Positions 23,690 through 36,554 of a stretch of 64,000 bases of DNA are shown here, piece after piece. A program made the position numbers and the translations under genes. Origin of the DNA: Punica granatum (taxonomy: Eukaryota; Streptophyta; Magnoliopsida; Myrtales; Lythraceae); contig NC_045129.1 of NCBI RefSeq assembly GCF_007655135.1, positions 11,408,001 through 11,472,000 on the forward strand, read 5' to 3'. The notes beneath the pieces are model-generated. The model was not told where the DNA came from and searched no databases. It was given only the letters and a program-made list of their open reading frames with translations. How positions within the stretch are numbered: the stretch's first letter is position 1; each line of letters opens with the position of its first letter.

Positions 23690-24168
23690 CCGGCCTCTTC
23701 GCGCGGATCATAGTCTAATGCCATGGTTTCCTCCGCCTTATGCCTCCATTTCAGATAGTTCACATAGCAATTTCGCGAAGTGGTCTGATCTCTACATATC
23801 TCCCCCACACCGTTACTTGTAGGGAACTTAAGTTTCAAATGAAATGTGGAGGGTACGATCCTTATGGCTTTCAGCGTTGGCCTCCCAATAATGGCATTAT
23901 AGGCAGAGGGCAAGTTCACTACTAAAAAGCTAACCATCATATCCATCCTACGAGGCTCCTCCCTAAATGCTACAGGAAAATCAATCACTCCTATAAGGTC
24001 AGCTATGCTTCCAGTAAAGCTAACAAAAGGAGTGTTCACTTGCCTTAACTTTTCTTGAGGGAGTTTCATTTGGACGAAGGCCTCATGGAGCAGGATGTCA
24101 ATGAAGCTTCTAGTGTCAATCGATATTCTCTTCACATCAAACGAACCAATACAAGTGGTGATAACCAA
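23656..24168 (-). pseudogene. Gypsy retropepsin-like protease region
   Basis: The frame holds VKRISIDTRSFIDILLHEAF, which aligns with the family pattern VLIDTGSSADILL. It also holds the later IIGRPTLKAIRIVPSTFHLKLKFPT, typical of the protease-linker region of plant Gypsy elements. The catalytic D-T/S-G reads DTR here, a loss of the conserved Gly. With the missing RT this marks a dead copy. The preceding region (24169-24600) reads as a broken gag/linker. Confidence 0.75.
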
Positions 24169-24598
24169 AGCATCGTCATGTGGGTACTAGACATACTTCG
24201 CATCGCGCTTCATAAATGTGAGCGATACTTCCTCATTCTCCCCTGATCAGGCACACTTCCTCGTGATGCCCACGGACATGGCTTGCCTCACATAGGCCTT
24301 TCTGGCATTGCTTGAGGGTCTGCCCGAAGCCTCCCCCCCTCCCCCACCCGGCAATCAAGCTAATCACCTCGCCGGGGGTGCCCTTGCGCCTGACGCTTCG
24401 CTCTATATCACTCCTATCCCCTCTTCACTCTTCCCGACGATAAGGACAATATTGCCTCCCTCGACCTCTCAGCTCCTCCATCCAAACGTTCGTGCTTTGC
24501 AAACGGGGACCTTCCAGGAGACACCCTTCGCGGCGGACTCCTCCCGTGCCCCCCGCGTTGCACAAAGACCTTAAGTTGTTCCTGCTGGATGAGCTTCT

Positions 24599-25099
24599 CT
24601 ATCGCTTGACCAAGCTCTCTGCATCTGTCCGTTGTATGGTTTTAAGCCCTGTGGTAGGCGCAAAACTTGGAGCTGGTCGAGAGCGAGTTGAATCGCTCCG
24701 CGACAATCCAGTGAACGTGGCTGGGAATAGGAGGCACTTGACATTTTCATTCGTTGTTCTCCCTAGTAGGGACGTAAAATGCCTCCAGACGTGATCGTGA
24801 GGATTCGCCTTACCATCATATGCCATGATCTGGGGAAAAAAGAATCTGGGCAGCAGCTGAGTATTTTGGATCTTTACGAATAGAGTGAGAGTGACATTGG
24901 AGTTAAACACGTGGACCCCTATCCTCTTCCTCTCCATCTCCGTGAAGTATTCCTTGATCATCTTGTTGACCTCCTCCAGTATTAGTAGGGTTGGAGATGT
25001 CATCATGACCAGGTCTAGCTTCGCACGCTGGGAAGCACTCTTCTCCTTGAGCACCTTCTTCTGCTTCTCAGGAGACTCCGAGTACTCCCAACAGACCAA
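24599..25099 (-). pseudogene. Gypsy gag fragment
   Basis: The frame reads FFPQIMAYDGKANPHDHVWRHFTSLLG followed by VKCLLFPATFTG, the conserved opening of plant Gypsy gag (Retrotrans_gag). The continuation toward 24600 shifts frame. The context is LTR, then gag, then protease on the minus strand. Confidence 0.75.
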
Positions 25100-25478
25100 G
25101 CCAGCAGGATGATTGGGAGGTCTTCCTCTGATCCTCTTATCTCATCCATGATCATCTTGGCCAAAGCATCCTCCCAACGCTTGATCATGGCGCGAACTTC
25201 CGCCCTAAGAGCCTCGAGAAGGCTATTGATCAGCTACTCGTCCTGATAAGGGGCTTGAGGACGTGAGACTTCACCTATTGTGCCAAGAGTAGCCCTTGGG
25301 AGTTGCACATCATTTGTGGGGTGATTCGAACGCTAATCGGCCCTAATATCTCCGAGGTTCACTCTCGCATTTGCCTAACTTCTAGTCACAACTATTATTG
25401 CAGCTTTGAAGTGTCCCAAGATGAACAAGAACCGGCAAAAGCCTAAACTTTTTGCACGATTCCCATAGACGACGCCAA

Positions 25479-25877
25479 TGTTACAGACCCGTGATTCAAG
25501 TTGAATCCATGTGTGATCCTCGTGCTCTCGAACAACCTGCAAAAGAAAAAGGTCGGGGGTGGTGGCCTGATTTCCATCTCCGACGCTTAAGCCAACCAGG
25601 GTACTCACAAGAGAAATAGTACGTAAATTGTAGACAGTGGATGTTCCTCGATATTTATAGACAATCATGAAAATACTCATCACTTCATTTAATGTGATTC
25701 TCAATATATTGATTGGATTCCGCATATCGACTAACAAGGAAAGATATAAAGGGCTCCATGCAAACAATAAGCATGCTTCGCTAGGCCCTCGCTGAGCCCA
25801 GCGGAGCTTCGCCCTTTAGTGGGCTTTATAGGCCCTCATGGCCCATCAAGGGTCGGGCCAAAACCCGATCTCTAACA
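25479..25877 (-). repeat. Gypsy 5' LTR
   Basis: On the minus strand this begins TGTTAGAGATCGGG and ends GGGTCTGTAACA (TG...CA). Immediately inside is TTGGCGTCGTCTATGGGAA, the phrase that usually follows the 5' LTR in this Gypsy group, including the primer-binding site. It is about 399 bp. No partner 3' LTR is present in the window. Confidence 0.65.
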
Positions 25878-26127
25878 AGAGTTATATCTCTCAAACTGTA
25901 TAACGAAAATTACGAACCGTTAATTGCTGTAGTTTCCTTGCGACATGAGGAATTTGACTATGTAAATATTTTTTGACAGAAAATGACTCTAATAGATTCA
26001 CTGATGGCGAATTCCATTAGTCATTTTCGGTCCGAAAAATTTACATGGTCAGATGTCTCAAGTCACAAGGAAGCTAAATCAATTAATAGCTCGTATTTTC
26101 GTTTTACGGTTTGAGAGATATGGCTCT
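25878..26127. repeat. 250-bp foldback (imperfect palindrome)
   Basis: The left arm begins AGAGTTATATCTCTCAAAC; the right arm, reverse-complemented, begins AGAGCCATATCTCTCAAAC. Pairing continues through the whole 250 bp with a centre near 26003. RNA copied from either strand would form a long imperfect hairpin. It starts at the base after the Gypsy LTR end. Confidence 0.75.
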
Positions 26128-28805
26128 CCAAAGTTTCTACCTTGTATGATAAAGGCCAAATTTCCACAGCAGTTTTCTAGCTTATTTCTTCGCCTTTTGA
26201 CTCGAAACTTATTTCTAAGATATAATCTTATATATAATTGATTAACGAATGAAAGTTGAAATTAGTCATTGGTCAAGAAGAAAATACTTTCCAAAAATCC
26301 AAATAATTATTATAAGAAATGACATATAAATGTGTTAAAATGAATATATACAATACAAAGGACATAAACACTACAAAAAAATATTAATTAATCATATATA
26401 GAGTATCTAAAACAATTATGGTCTTATAAAATAAAAATAATTTATAACATGACACTCTCTAAGCTTATAAATAAGAAAAAAATGTCATAAACATTGTTTC
26501 AATAAAAGGGCAGAATAAATTTTTATTCTAATCACTAAACTTATTTTATGTGTGACAATCTATATAAATTAATTAACTTAAATAATAGATGCATATTAAT
26601 TGGAAATTAGTTTTAGAATATTATTATAATAATTAACTCACTCTATTTTTAACAAAAAGTTCAAAACTATTATTTGAAAAATAAAATTAATAATAAAAAT
26701 TTATTATTTTTAATATGAAAATTAGTGTTTAATGTAATTAGTGCAAAATATTTGCGAAATCAAGTTTGTCCACTTGCACTTGATAAAAGTTATTAACAAA
26801 ATCATCTTCAAAATGTTTAAAATTAGCATAATATATTATGATTATTATCTGAAATTTTTTATTATCTTTGAAAATTTATATTATTCTTAAAAAATAAATT
26901 TCTTTTTAAGTATTGCGAATAAAAATGGTAAATAATTATGTATAATTTTTCTATACACATAATAACTAAATATAAAAATAAAATTGAACAATTGAAAGAG
27001 AGAATATTGTAAAATACAATTTTTCACAAAACATAAACAAAATTATGTTTGCATAGGAAAATTTTCAATAAAATAGTTGTAACGAATCTGTATGTGGTAT
27101 TCATGTTATATGCAATATTTATAAATAGGCTAGCTAGAAAATATTACTGAGCCATTTAAATTTTTTAATGTTATTAAAATTTTATTTAAATTATAAATTA
27201 ATATTATTGAAATCATAATTTAACTATTTGTGTTTTTATTGTTGTTAGGAAATAATAGTATGAAAAAAATTGTTAATAATTACAAAGGAAATCAACATAG
27301 AAATATTTAAAAAAAATTAAAAGTGCAATGCACAGAACATAACATTAGTTAATGAATATTAAAAACTGCATGTCTTTTTCTACAGCAATTTAAACGTTGA
27401 AATGGGGGTAGATTTTAATAATTAGCCAAAAATGTGTTAACTTTATTAGGCAATTATTAGGTGGTAACTCGCTTGCGGGGGAAATATTTTTTTAGTTTTT
27501 TAAACATATCATAAACTCTTATCCAAAAAAATATATTGTGGATTAAAATTGTTTCACTTAAAAATTAAATGAGTCTAGCGAAAAACTGTTTTTCATCAAG
27601 GAGCATAAGTTTAATATTCTGAGTGGAGCTCTTTTTTCCTAGACCGAAATCACACAATCTAAGATAAACATCTTACGGAAGTACAACAATTTGAAATTAT
27701 ACAATTTGAAATTTCAAAATAATTTTTATGTAAAAGAAAGAAGTAATATAACGATTTTTCAAGTGTTAGAAAATGCAAATCTTAATTAATTGTTTTAGGA
27801 AAGTAAATTACCGTAAAAGATAGTTAGCTAAGGTATTTATTAAAAAAAGTAATTATTTTATCAAGAACGATGACCATAATTATATTATTATTAATATTAT
27901 TGGTATTATTATTATTATTATTGTTGTTGTTGTTATTGTTATTATTATTATTTTCTAAATCAATATTATTCATCTCAATTTTTGACAGTTTGTACAATTG
28001 AATTGCCATTTTAACAAAAAAATTATATTTTGCACAACAATCACAACTCTTGAATAGAATAGAAATCCTTCAAAACCAATAACACATTAGGAGCAAGGCC
28101 AATTATTTAAATGCTAAATGAATGGGCAGTGTCAACTTATAACAATTGAAAAGATCACAATAGCATAGAAAAATAAAAAAATCTTAATGCTATGGAATGC
28201 TTTATGAATAAATTTAATGTAAATAAAGGAAAACCTGATGAATATGCAAAAAAAAAAAAGGAATTACAACCTACGAAAGAAAGAGCTATTTTAGCTCCAA
28301 TTCATGAAATTGTCCAAGAAATAACAAATCTGTTATGAACCTCATAAAAAACGAATGAAAGATCTACTTTAAGGTCTGCATGAGCAAAAAAAAAAAATCT
28401 ACCTTCTGATCTGATTCTTTGTACAAGATGACCAAATATATATACGTCATTATTCCCTTAATAATTATTTAAAATATTGAACTATAATTATAGTTAGGTA
28501 ATTTTCTATTATATATCTAAACTGTGAGTTGTATTTTCACTACATGTTTCAAATGCCCCTATCTACTATATTCCACTAATATGCCCCTATCATAAATATA
28601 TTCCGTTGTATATTCCACTTCCTCTAGTTCCACTAATGTACCCCTATTGAAAATATATTCCATTTTATATTTCAATTTGCCTGATTATATTCTTTAATAA
28701 ATATATAAAAAATTTCTCAATATAAATGGTGATTTAGCATTGCGAGATATATCCATTTTATATTTTAAACACATGGTCGTATTAAAATTTGTTTGGGACT
28801 TTGTC

Positions 28806-28839
<34 letters not shown>

Positions 28840-30230
28840 TTGATACAAGCACGTTGCACGGTAATTTTGTAATTTTCTTTATGAAGAGTTATTAACTATG
28901 GGACAATTTGTCTAGCTAGTTTAAGATATCCATATGTATATTGCAAATTGGGGAAAGCAAGTTTTGATCTGTCTAGCAAGTTTTGTCCCGTCATATTTCT
29001 TCAAAATTTAATAGCCCGATTCAAGTATAATTTCATCTATCCATATTTTTCTCATCCCACTTTTTTCTCCTACAAGCTACAAGTTTAGTCAATTTATTTT
29101 TCAATTTTTTTATATTATTATTTCCTATTCAAAATTAAAATTCATAAGTTTTCGTATAAAATAAATGATGAATTTCACTCGTAATGCGCAGAGTGGGTTG
29201 TAATCTACAGTATAAATTAACTAGTAATATAACTCGCGCGTTGCGAGAGCATTTGTTTATATATTGTTGATATTGTAATTTTATAATATAAAATATTAGA
29301 AATAAAAAAAATATTGGGAGTAGTTACACTAATTAGTATCTCTAATAAAGTTGCAAAAGTCTTATTGGGAGTATATAATAAAATTCTAAACATATTATGG
29401 AAAATTGGAAAAAAAAAAATTGAAAAAATCCCGAGCTTATATTAATGGGGAGACTCAAAGAGACAATTGAAGGGCATAAAAGGAAAGTTTGTGAGTCCAA
29501 TATGCCTACCTGGTAAACTCTCATTGCACGAATGGAAGAATTTCGTGGAAGTAGGCTAAATTAATATATAGATATATATTACATTAAATAATAGAGTTAT
29601 ATGTTCAAAATACAATTCAAAATCATATTAACTGTTGATACAGTTTTACAAATTGAAATTACGTTTAGTTTCACGTCCAGCACGAGTGACACTTTTATAG
29701 TTCAACATCTGACGTAGCGTGAATCACGATTTCTCAAGTTTAAATCAATATGAATTGAGACTCGAAGGGGAACAAATGCGTTTAAATCCTATTAAGACAT
29801 ATCAATAAGGCCGTGATAGAAGAAAAACCTTTCGACTAAAACAAAGAATCTATATATTAAGTAATTCGGACTACTCTCACGAGAGTTTTTCATTCGTGTG
29901 AGGAGGAGCTGCCACGTAAGCATTTTCGTACCACAAAGAGTTGTCACGTAAACATTTCATAATTCTCTCTCCCATTAAATTATCTCTGACTCTCTTTTTC
30001 CTCGAGCTCCTCTCCCACTAATTCTTTTTGATTCCCGAAAGTACTTATTCACATTCCTCTCCCATTTCTTTCCCCGTCAATAATTTATACAATTTTAAAA
30101 TTTTTGTTTTTTATTACTCTAGCTATTGTTTATTTAGAAAAATATAAATATATAATTTATGTTATATAGAATGTGAAGTTCATTGATAGATTCTTCCCAA
30201 AATTATATAAAATGAGTTGACATAATTCAG
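26128..30230. other. AT-rich gene-poor DNA
   Basis: This is very AT-rich with microsatellites ((AT)n at 28809-28836, an ATT/GTT triplet run at 27885-27955). It holds short remnants of a dispersed element recognised by a G(T/C)GCRTTGCA-like motif at about 28850 and 29230. Long frames such as 27824-28009 are low-complexity Asn codons. I see no gene. Confidence 0.6.
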
Positions 30231-30329
30231 TAAAATTAATGTCCGCACCATGTATAGCCTACGCCACTAATTATTATTGCTTTTTACTCTTCATTCTATG
30301 GTTATAGGCCTCAAAACTTAAACAGATAT

Positions 30330-30887
30330 CCTAATACCACTAATGATTAGGAAACTAAAATCCTAAGCAGAACAATAAAATCACCTGAAACATCAAACCC
30401 AAATATTTTACTATGTAATAAAATACATCAAACGAAATCTTAAACATGCCTTATATTGAAAAAAAAACTTAAATATTACTAATTTTATATATTATATTTA
30501 TGCAAGTATCTCATCTCTCTTTTCACTTCAGGGGAATCTTTTCTTGATATTTCCAATATATACTTATTTGGGCTGAGGCTTCTCGAAGTCTACTCAGTCC
30601 GAAGATCCTTTGCTCAGTATCAAAAGAGATACAAGGAAAAACATTGTTTTAAATTTTAATCTTAAATTTTAAGTTCACATCATTAAAAAGAATATGCAGG
30701 ATTCAGAAATTGCCCAGCATCCTATATATATATAATGATATATAAAATATATTATTTACTTTATGTTTGTATATAGCATATAGCCTACGCTTAGGGTTTT
30801 AGGCACTAAATGGATATGGAAAAAGCAAAAGGTTGCAGAGCTGCCATCGTGAAGAGGGCGACAACGCAAGACCTCAAGGCTATTTGA
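30330..30887 (+). pseudogene. 5' duplicate of the F-box gene (promoter plus first codons)
   Basis: From about 30340 to 30880 this follows the sequence upstream of, and into, the intact F-box gene at 44896. The same CTAAGCAGAACAATAAAATC block, the CAAGTATCTCATCTCTCTT block, GATATTTCCAATATATACTT and the TATA-like run are all present. The start codon at 30816 gives MEKAKGCRAAIVKRATTQDL, against MKKAKGCGAAKRSRTQDRDA in the intact gene, and then hits a stop at 30885-30887. The F-box domain is absent. The break coincides with a MITE left end at 30886. Confidence 0.75.
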
Positions 30888-31298
30888 GCATGTCCAATGC
30901 TTGGCACTCAAATGGATGCCAATATGGACCCATTGCTTGTCTCATATTTGCCACATCAAAAGAGATGACACTGAGATCCAATTTTAAAAATTTCCTCCAA
31001 TGGTTGGCCCTCCATTTGGATATCGATAGGGAATTCAAGCACTATTTAAAATATATACATATATATAAATAATTATGTATTTGTATAATATAATTGTTAA
31101 TTATTTAAACTAAGTAATTAATTAAAATTTACAAACTAATTATGTTTATTATTCCATTATCTTTAATTAGTTTTTACATAATTATCTATTTTTCTAATTT
31201 TAAAAAACAAAACTTATTAAAAAAATAAAAAATAAAAGAGGCAGTCTGCGTGGGCTCAAGCAGCCGCCACACTGGCCCTCGTTGTGTTGGACATGCTC
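30886..31298. mobile_element. MITE with GAGCATGTCCAA ends
   Basis: The ends are GAGCATGTCCAATG and, reverse-complemented, GAGCATGTCCAACA, a type common in plant Harbinger-like MITEs. It is 413 bp and non-coding. Flanks (TTT left, TAA right) do not give a clean target duplication. It truncates the duplicated F-box copy. Confidence 0.55.
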
Positions 31299-31420
31299 TA
31301 AACGACTTGCTAAATTTGAGACTAAAATGAAAAGTCGTGCATTTATGTTTTATTTCGTAAAGATCGTGCCTTTTTTTTACATAATTAGCCATATATTATA
31401 TTATATTATTCTAAACAACT

Positions 31421-31870
31421 AAAACTGGTCCTTCTCTCCCACAGGGAGAGTGGACCAGTTTTTTATATTCTCAATAACCTTTTTTAATTTAACTATTAAA
31501 ATAATATTATTTGTTCATTTAATTTACTAAACAATTAAAACCGGTCCATCTCTCCCACATAGATAGTGGATCGGTCTTTTATTTACTTTTTTAAAAATTT
31601 AACTATTAAAATAATATTATTTGTTCATTTAATTTTCTAAATTTTTTTCGATCTGCAATTTGATATTTGAAAGTTTCAATGAGTCCCCATTAATTTAGTT
31701 CGAATCAGGTTTGGCCCACTAGATGATAAAACTCACCTAATTGTAAATAAATAAAAGTGATCTATCTCTCTCACAAGGAGATTAGACCAGTTTTTTATAC
31801 ACTCAATTACTTTTTAATTTAACTATTAAAATAATATTATTTATTCATTTAATTTTCTGAAATTTTTCCC
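31421..31870 (+). repeat. Tandem repeats with built-in hairpin
   Basis: Three units start near 31421, 31538 and 31755. Each has a hairpin (AAAACTGGTCC...GGACCAGTTTT around CTCTCCC/GGGAGAG in the first) followed by a near-identical AT-rich spacer containing TTTAACTATTAAAATAATAT. The hairpin is almost perfect in unit 1 and decayed in units 2 and 3. Confidence 0.7.
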
Positions 31871-32400
31871 GATCTACAATTTGATATTCAAAGGTCTCAA
31901 TGAGTCTCAATTAATTTAATTCGAGTTAGGTTGAGCCCACTAAAGGATAAAACTCGCCCAATCATAAATTTTTTTCGTTCTCAATACTCAAATTTATTTA
32001 CTTACAATTTTAAATTCTTCTAAAAAAATTCGTGAAAGGATCTCAAAATAATGTTTTCTTCAAATTTGTCCCTAATTTTCATTTCATATTTTAATATTAG
32101 AGGAGTTAAAGTGCATCATCCATATCAGGGTGGCACATAAAAAAAGAACATGCAAATTTTATACTCAAAAGCTTTTTTTTTTATCATAATATATACTATT
32201 TATTTATTTACATTTTCTATTTTTTAGTCTCCACCTTGATATTTGAAAGTTCAATGGATTGCGACTAATTAGTTCGAGTCTAGTCAACCGACTAAGGGGA
32301 ACACCTCTATTAATCATGAATTTTCTCCATTCGCAACACTCGAATTCTAGCCCTTTTTTAAGTGGCGTATGCGTTGAATCACCTGAAAAATCCACATTGT
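31640..32400 (+). repeat. Dispersed repeat copies (family also at 42.1 and 46.2 kb)
   Basis: Phrases such as GATATTTGAAAGTT, AATGAGTC...AATTAATTTA, GTTCGAATC and CCACTAGATGATAAAACTC occur near 31650 and 31890. A related version is at 32215-32400. Similar text is found on the plus strand at 46236-46400, next to the F-box gene end, and inverted at about 42110-42260. It is a decayed unclassified transposon family. Confidence 0.5.
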
Positions 32401-32881
32401 TTACACATTTCTTTTTTTTTTTTCCCTTACAACATTGATAAGGAAAAATACGTGGAAAGACCTTAAATAACTTTTTTCTGGGGAAAAATTGACTCCAATT
32501 TTTATTTTGTCAAATATTAATATAGAAGTGAAAGTGCATCGTTTATATTTGATTGCATATAAAAAGTGAATGTGCCTCTTTTTAACAAGATAAATTAAAT
32601 AAGTTAATAAAAAATTGAAAAAAAGCTGATTTTTGTATTGCTAAATCTTCTATTTATTTATTTATTTATTTTTGCACTGATCTTTTTATTGTTTTAAAAA
32701 ATCAAAGGCTTTCAAGAAAAATTTCTGTAAAATAGTTTTTTTAATTAGTCCTCAATTTTTATATTACCAAAAATTAATTAGATAAATTAATAAAAAAACA
32801 ATAAATATCTATTCCACATGATTTTGAGTCAATACTATCTTCCAAAAAATTAGATGAAGCGTCACATACAAATTAAAATAT

Positions 32882-33297
32882 AGGGATTTTTACGCATCCC
32901 AAGATTTTACCATTTTCTGAAATCTATCACAAATTTTAAAAATTATCCAAAAGGCCCATAGTTTATATCTTGCTCCAAATCTATCATGACGTCATTTTAT
33001 CTGTCAATGAAATGTAAGTAAGTCTCAAATCTATCTCATGATTTTAATTTTTTCGAAATCTATCCCATAATTTTAATTTTTTTCTCAAATCTATCTCGGG
33101 CAAAGGGCTACAGTGGCAAGGGTGGGCTCACTTACGTTCCATGTCAGCAACACGTTAAAACTTGACGGATAAATTGATGATGGTATAGATATGAAACAAC
33201 ATGTAAACTATGTACATTTTTCGATAATTTCTAAATTATGACATAAATTTGAGAAAAAAAGGGGTCAAACCATGAGATATACGGCTTTAAAACCCCT
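32882..33297. mobile_element. Small non-autonomous MULE relative
   Basis: The ends are AGGGATTTTTACGC and, reverse-complemented, AGGGGTTTTAAAGCC. Inside, TACAGTGGCAAGGGTGGGCTC and CATGTCAGCAACACGTTAAAA resemble the inverted-repeat core of the MULE at 14558-19914, and several AAATCTATC phrases recur as they do there. It is 416 bp and non-coding. A target duplication is not clear in the A-rich flanks. Confidence 0.6.
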
Positions 33298-33764
33298 AAA
33301 ACATAACAATTTTGAAAGTGTAGCAAATGATGATTTTAATTAAATCATTTGATTTTCACGAAAATTGTCTTTTGCAGTATCGCGCAGGCACCCATATCAC
33401 TAGTATGTTATAAAGGATTAACATGATTAGAATCATTAGATGACATGGTGTTTATTTCATTATTTTTATTTAACATTCCACATCACATTGTGGTTCGGAA
33501 TAACTAAAGGCTCTTCACTTGGACCTAACTAAATGGGCGGAATACACATGTGGTGTATTATGAAGTCACGCTAGCTCTGCCAAATCCACAGGTGTTTGTT
33601 CTAAAAGATTAGTTTCATTTGATGATAGGCTATTGTTTATTATTTATAACTTATAATTAACCGGAGAATCAAATCAGAGCACCGTGCATCCAGGTCAGAA
33701 TTCAGGCAATTTTCAAAAATTAAGAGGCTTATTATTTTATAAATAAATTAATAAATAATCAACA

Positions 33765-33810
33765 AGTGGTGAGCATCCCCGCCTGTCACGCGGGAGACCC
33801 GGCAACGGCG
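33765..33810 (+). pseudogene. tRNA-Asp(GTC) pseudogene with deleted T-arm
   Basis: The sequence AGTGGTGAGCATCCCCGCCT, then GTCACGCGGG and the 3' part GGCAACGGCG, match the D-arm, anticodon arm (anticodon GTC) and 3' acceptor strand of plant nuclear tRNA-Asp as I recall it. The 5' acceptor strand is not recognisable. The T-arm (box B) is missing, and the loss is flanked by what would have been two CCCGG motifs. It cannot be a functional tRNA. Confidence 0.8.
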
Positions 33811-36554
33811 ATTATTACTCTTTTTTGTTTTTCACTGTTATTGCGTTTTGGATTGATCATGCTTCTGTTAATATTCAAAAGAGAGATAGAGATCGGAAGG
33901 GAAAACAAATAAAAAAAGGAAATAAAGTCATTAGATATTATCATTTTTTACATTGATCATTATTCTACTATCAATTAAGATTCAAAGGAAAGATGGAGAT
34001 CGGGGAAAAAAGAAAAGATCATCGTGTCTCGAATCAAATTTTTTTTTTGTTTCTTCATTTAAACCAATTTCACTCCTTAACTACTCTGTTTCCGCTATAG
34101 TCTCTAGTGTGCAAAAGGTAATGCTCAAATGATCCTATTAAATAATACTTGATTGGTTCGGATGGTAATTTCTTATCCAATGCGATATCGAGTTTGGGCT
34201 ATATATATAATTGGTCGTATTGATTCCCCGTTTTGTTTTCTCCTTAAAGGGAATATAACTACTATGATATATTATGTAATGGATGGTAAAACATTAGTTT
34301 GTAACACTATATCATCTATGCTTTTAGTGTTCTATTTCGGTAGATATCATCTATATATGCTTCAGTCACTCATGAAGGAAAAAAGAAAACCGTATTCTTA
34401 AAGGAGATTCTCACATCCAAAACATTATGAAAGACAATATTTTTGAGAACGAGTTTTATTCTTCGTATCCCCGAAAGTGATGTGCCTGATTATAACGGGA
34501 TACTGCCTCACAAGAAGGTGCAGCACGTAGAGAGAATCGAGAAGAATTTCTTCTGTGGAATACAGCACGAGATATCAATTGTATCGGCTGTTTTTCATCA
34601 CACCGAGAAGATAATGGTTATAATAGAAGGCAAAAAAAAAAAAATCCCAAGCTAGGAATGGGGGCTGCAAACCTCTTGCAGCAAAGTTTCAGGACTGACT
34701 ATTATTAGAGTCGGCTCTTTAAGATCTGCCACCGCCACAGCATGATCCGAACTTAAACTTAAACTGGTTAGATTCACTACCACATAATGCCCAAAGATTG
34801 TCCAATGCCTCCACTCTTCAATCCCCAAGTTCCTTTAAACAAAATATTCTATTCTAAATTGCATTTCAAACGACATATTGTTCAATTGATTCTAATTAAA
34901 CCCATAATCGTTCCGAATAATTTGATTAATTTACAATTGAATTCAACTGGATCGAACGAAATGAACTGAAATGAATTCAAATCATTTCTGATAAGAATTC
35001 ATTTGAAACGAAAGCATTAAGATAAACAAGACACGTCATCATAGTCTAAAATTGCCGACGGAGCTTTTTATCAACTAAAACCTAAAGAAATGTGAAACAT
35101 AACCCGTGAAAGTATCAGTTGACCTCTTCTCGTGGACAGAGATAACATTGTACGGCGCACACTTCTTACACGAAAGGTTACACTTGAGTCTTCATTTTTT
35201 TTTATATTTTTTAATTAAGTCATTCATTTTTTATTTTTTGAATGATTAATATATGAGAATGATAGATTTCGCTACAAGAATGCGGTTTAGCGATAAATTG
35301 CATTTCCAATTGGTGGATTAATTCCACCTGGAGTTTGAGACTCGCATACATGACCAGGCCAACGAACTGTAATGAGAATTAATTTCATTCGATTGGTTAG
35401 GGCACATCTTGATCTCACGAAAAATGAAAGATTTTGCTAGTTAAACTTAAAAGGATATACATATATATATATATATCTATTGCTTAAGTTTTTGATTACT
35501 TTTCCGTTTCTCCAATTTGCTCCTAGCAAGGGAATGTATACGCAACCTATATACATATATAATATATATGTGTTGTAAAGTCGAGTGTTCTAATTATACT
35601 ATCGTTCAATCATGTGCGTTACACAGGTTTCGAATCATAATTTTATAAATTTTAATGAAATTTTTAATTTTTAAGAACAATAAGAATTTTGGAACTATTA
35701 ATTTAAAATTTCAAACAATAAGTTCTAATAATTACTTTCAAAATCGAATTATTTTCTTTTTCTAGCTGAATTTTTTTCTGCGAACATAAATCCATAGGGC
35801 TAGTGTTTGCAAATGATTCTTTTAGAAAGTTGACTTAATTATCTTCAAATAAAATTATGTTAATTAGTGACAATTTCGCAAATATTTTTTTTACTTTGTA
35901 TGCATTGATCATTTATTTACTGCATATATTTAGTTTAGATAATACTATTTGTTTTGAACATTTTTCTTATAATAGTATTCTTTGAAGTTGATATTTTTCA
36001 AGCGTTGATATTTTATTTTTGCATATGGTTATAAATTATAATTAGTGACTTGTAATAATCTGCTCAATTTATTACTTTGAATAGAATGAAAATAATGTTT
36101 TAATCAATTCTCATATTTAATTATTGTCTCAATAAATTTTAGAATAGTTGTTGCAATTTTTTGAAAAGCATTTAATGAGCTATTAAGGTGGATTTTTTGA
36201 TGTCAAGTTAGTTTTACATATTTTATAGATAGATAGATAGATAGATTATAATGTTGGGGAGATTGAGGTTCAAATCCAGCTTTTCAGGCCAATGTCGATC
36301 ACCGTCTGCCCGAGTACGCATCCTCAGCATTGTGCTCCCACCTACCCTCTCTTCGTCTCCCTCGATAGTTTCTTGTATTTTCTTTTGATTTTATTACTAA
36401 TACTATTTTAATATGGTAAATTAGACCATGTAATATGCTTTTTGAACCTTTTCACTTCACAACACAAATTGAAATAATTTTAGTATACAATAAGATTTTT
36501 TTTACCACACAACACGCCATTGATATTCTATAAAAAAAAAAAGACGAAAAGCCG
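33811..36554. other. AT-rich intergenic DNA
   Basis: There is no recognisable gene. Short frames at 34153-34401 and 34443-34655 resemble nothing I know and lack coding character. A (GATA)n run lies at about 36227-36245. Confidence 0.5.

Noticed and set aside
27824..28009. Open frame with a run of asparagines
   Set aside because: It is a translated ATT/GTT-type microsatellite in AT-rich DNA; no family resemblance or gene signals.
34153..34655. Two open frames of 82 and 70 codons
   Set aside because: No recognisable domain, AT-rich codon use, no splice or promoter context; likely chance.
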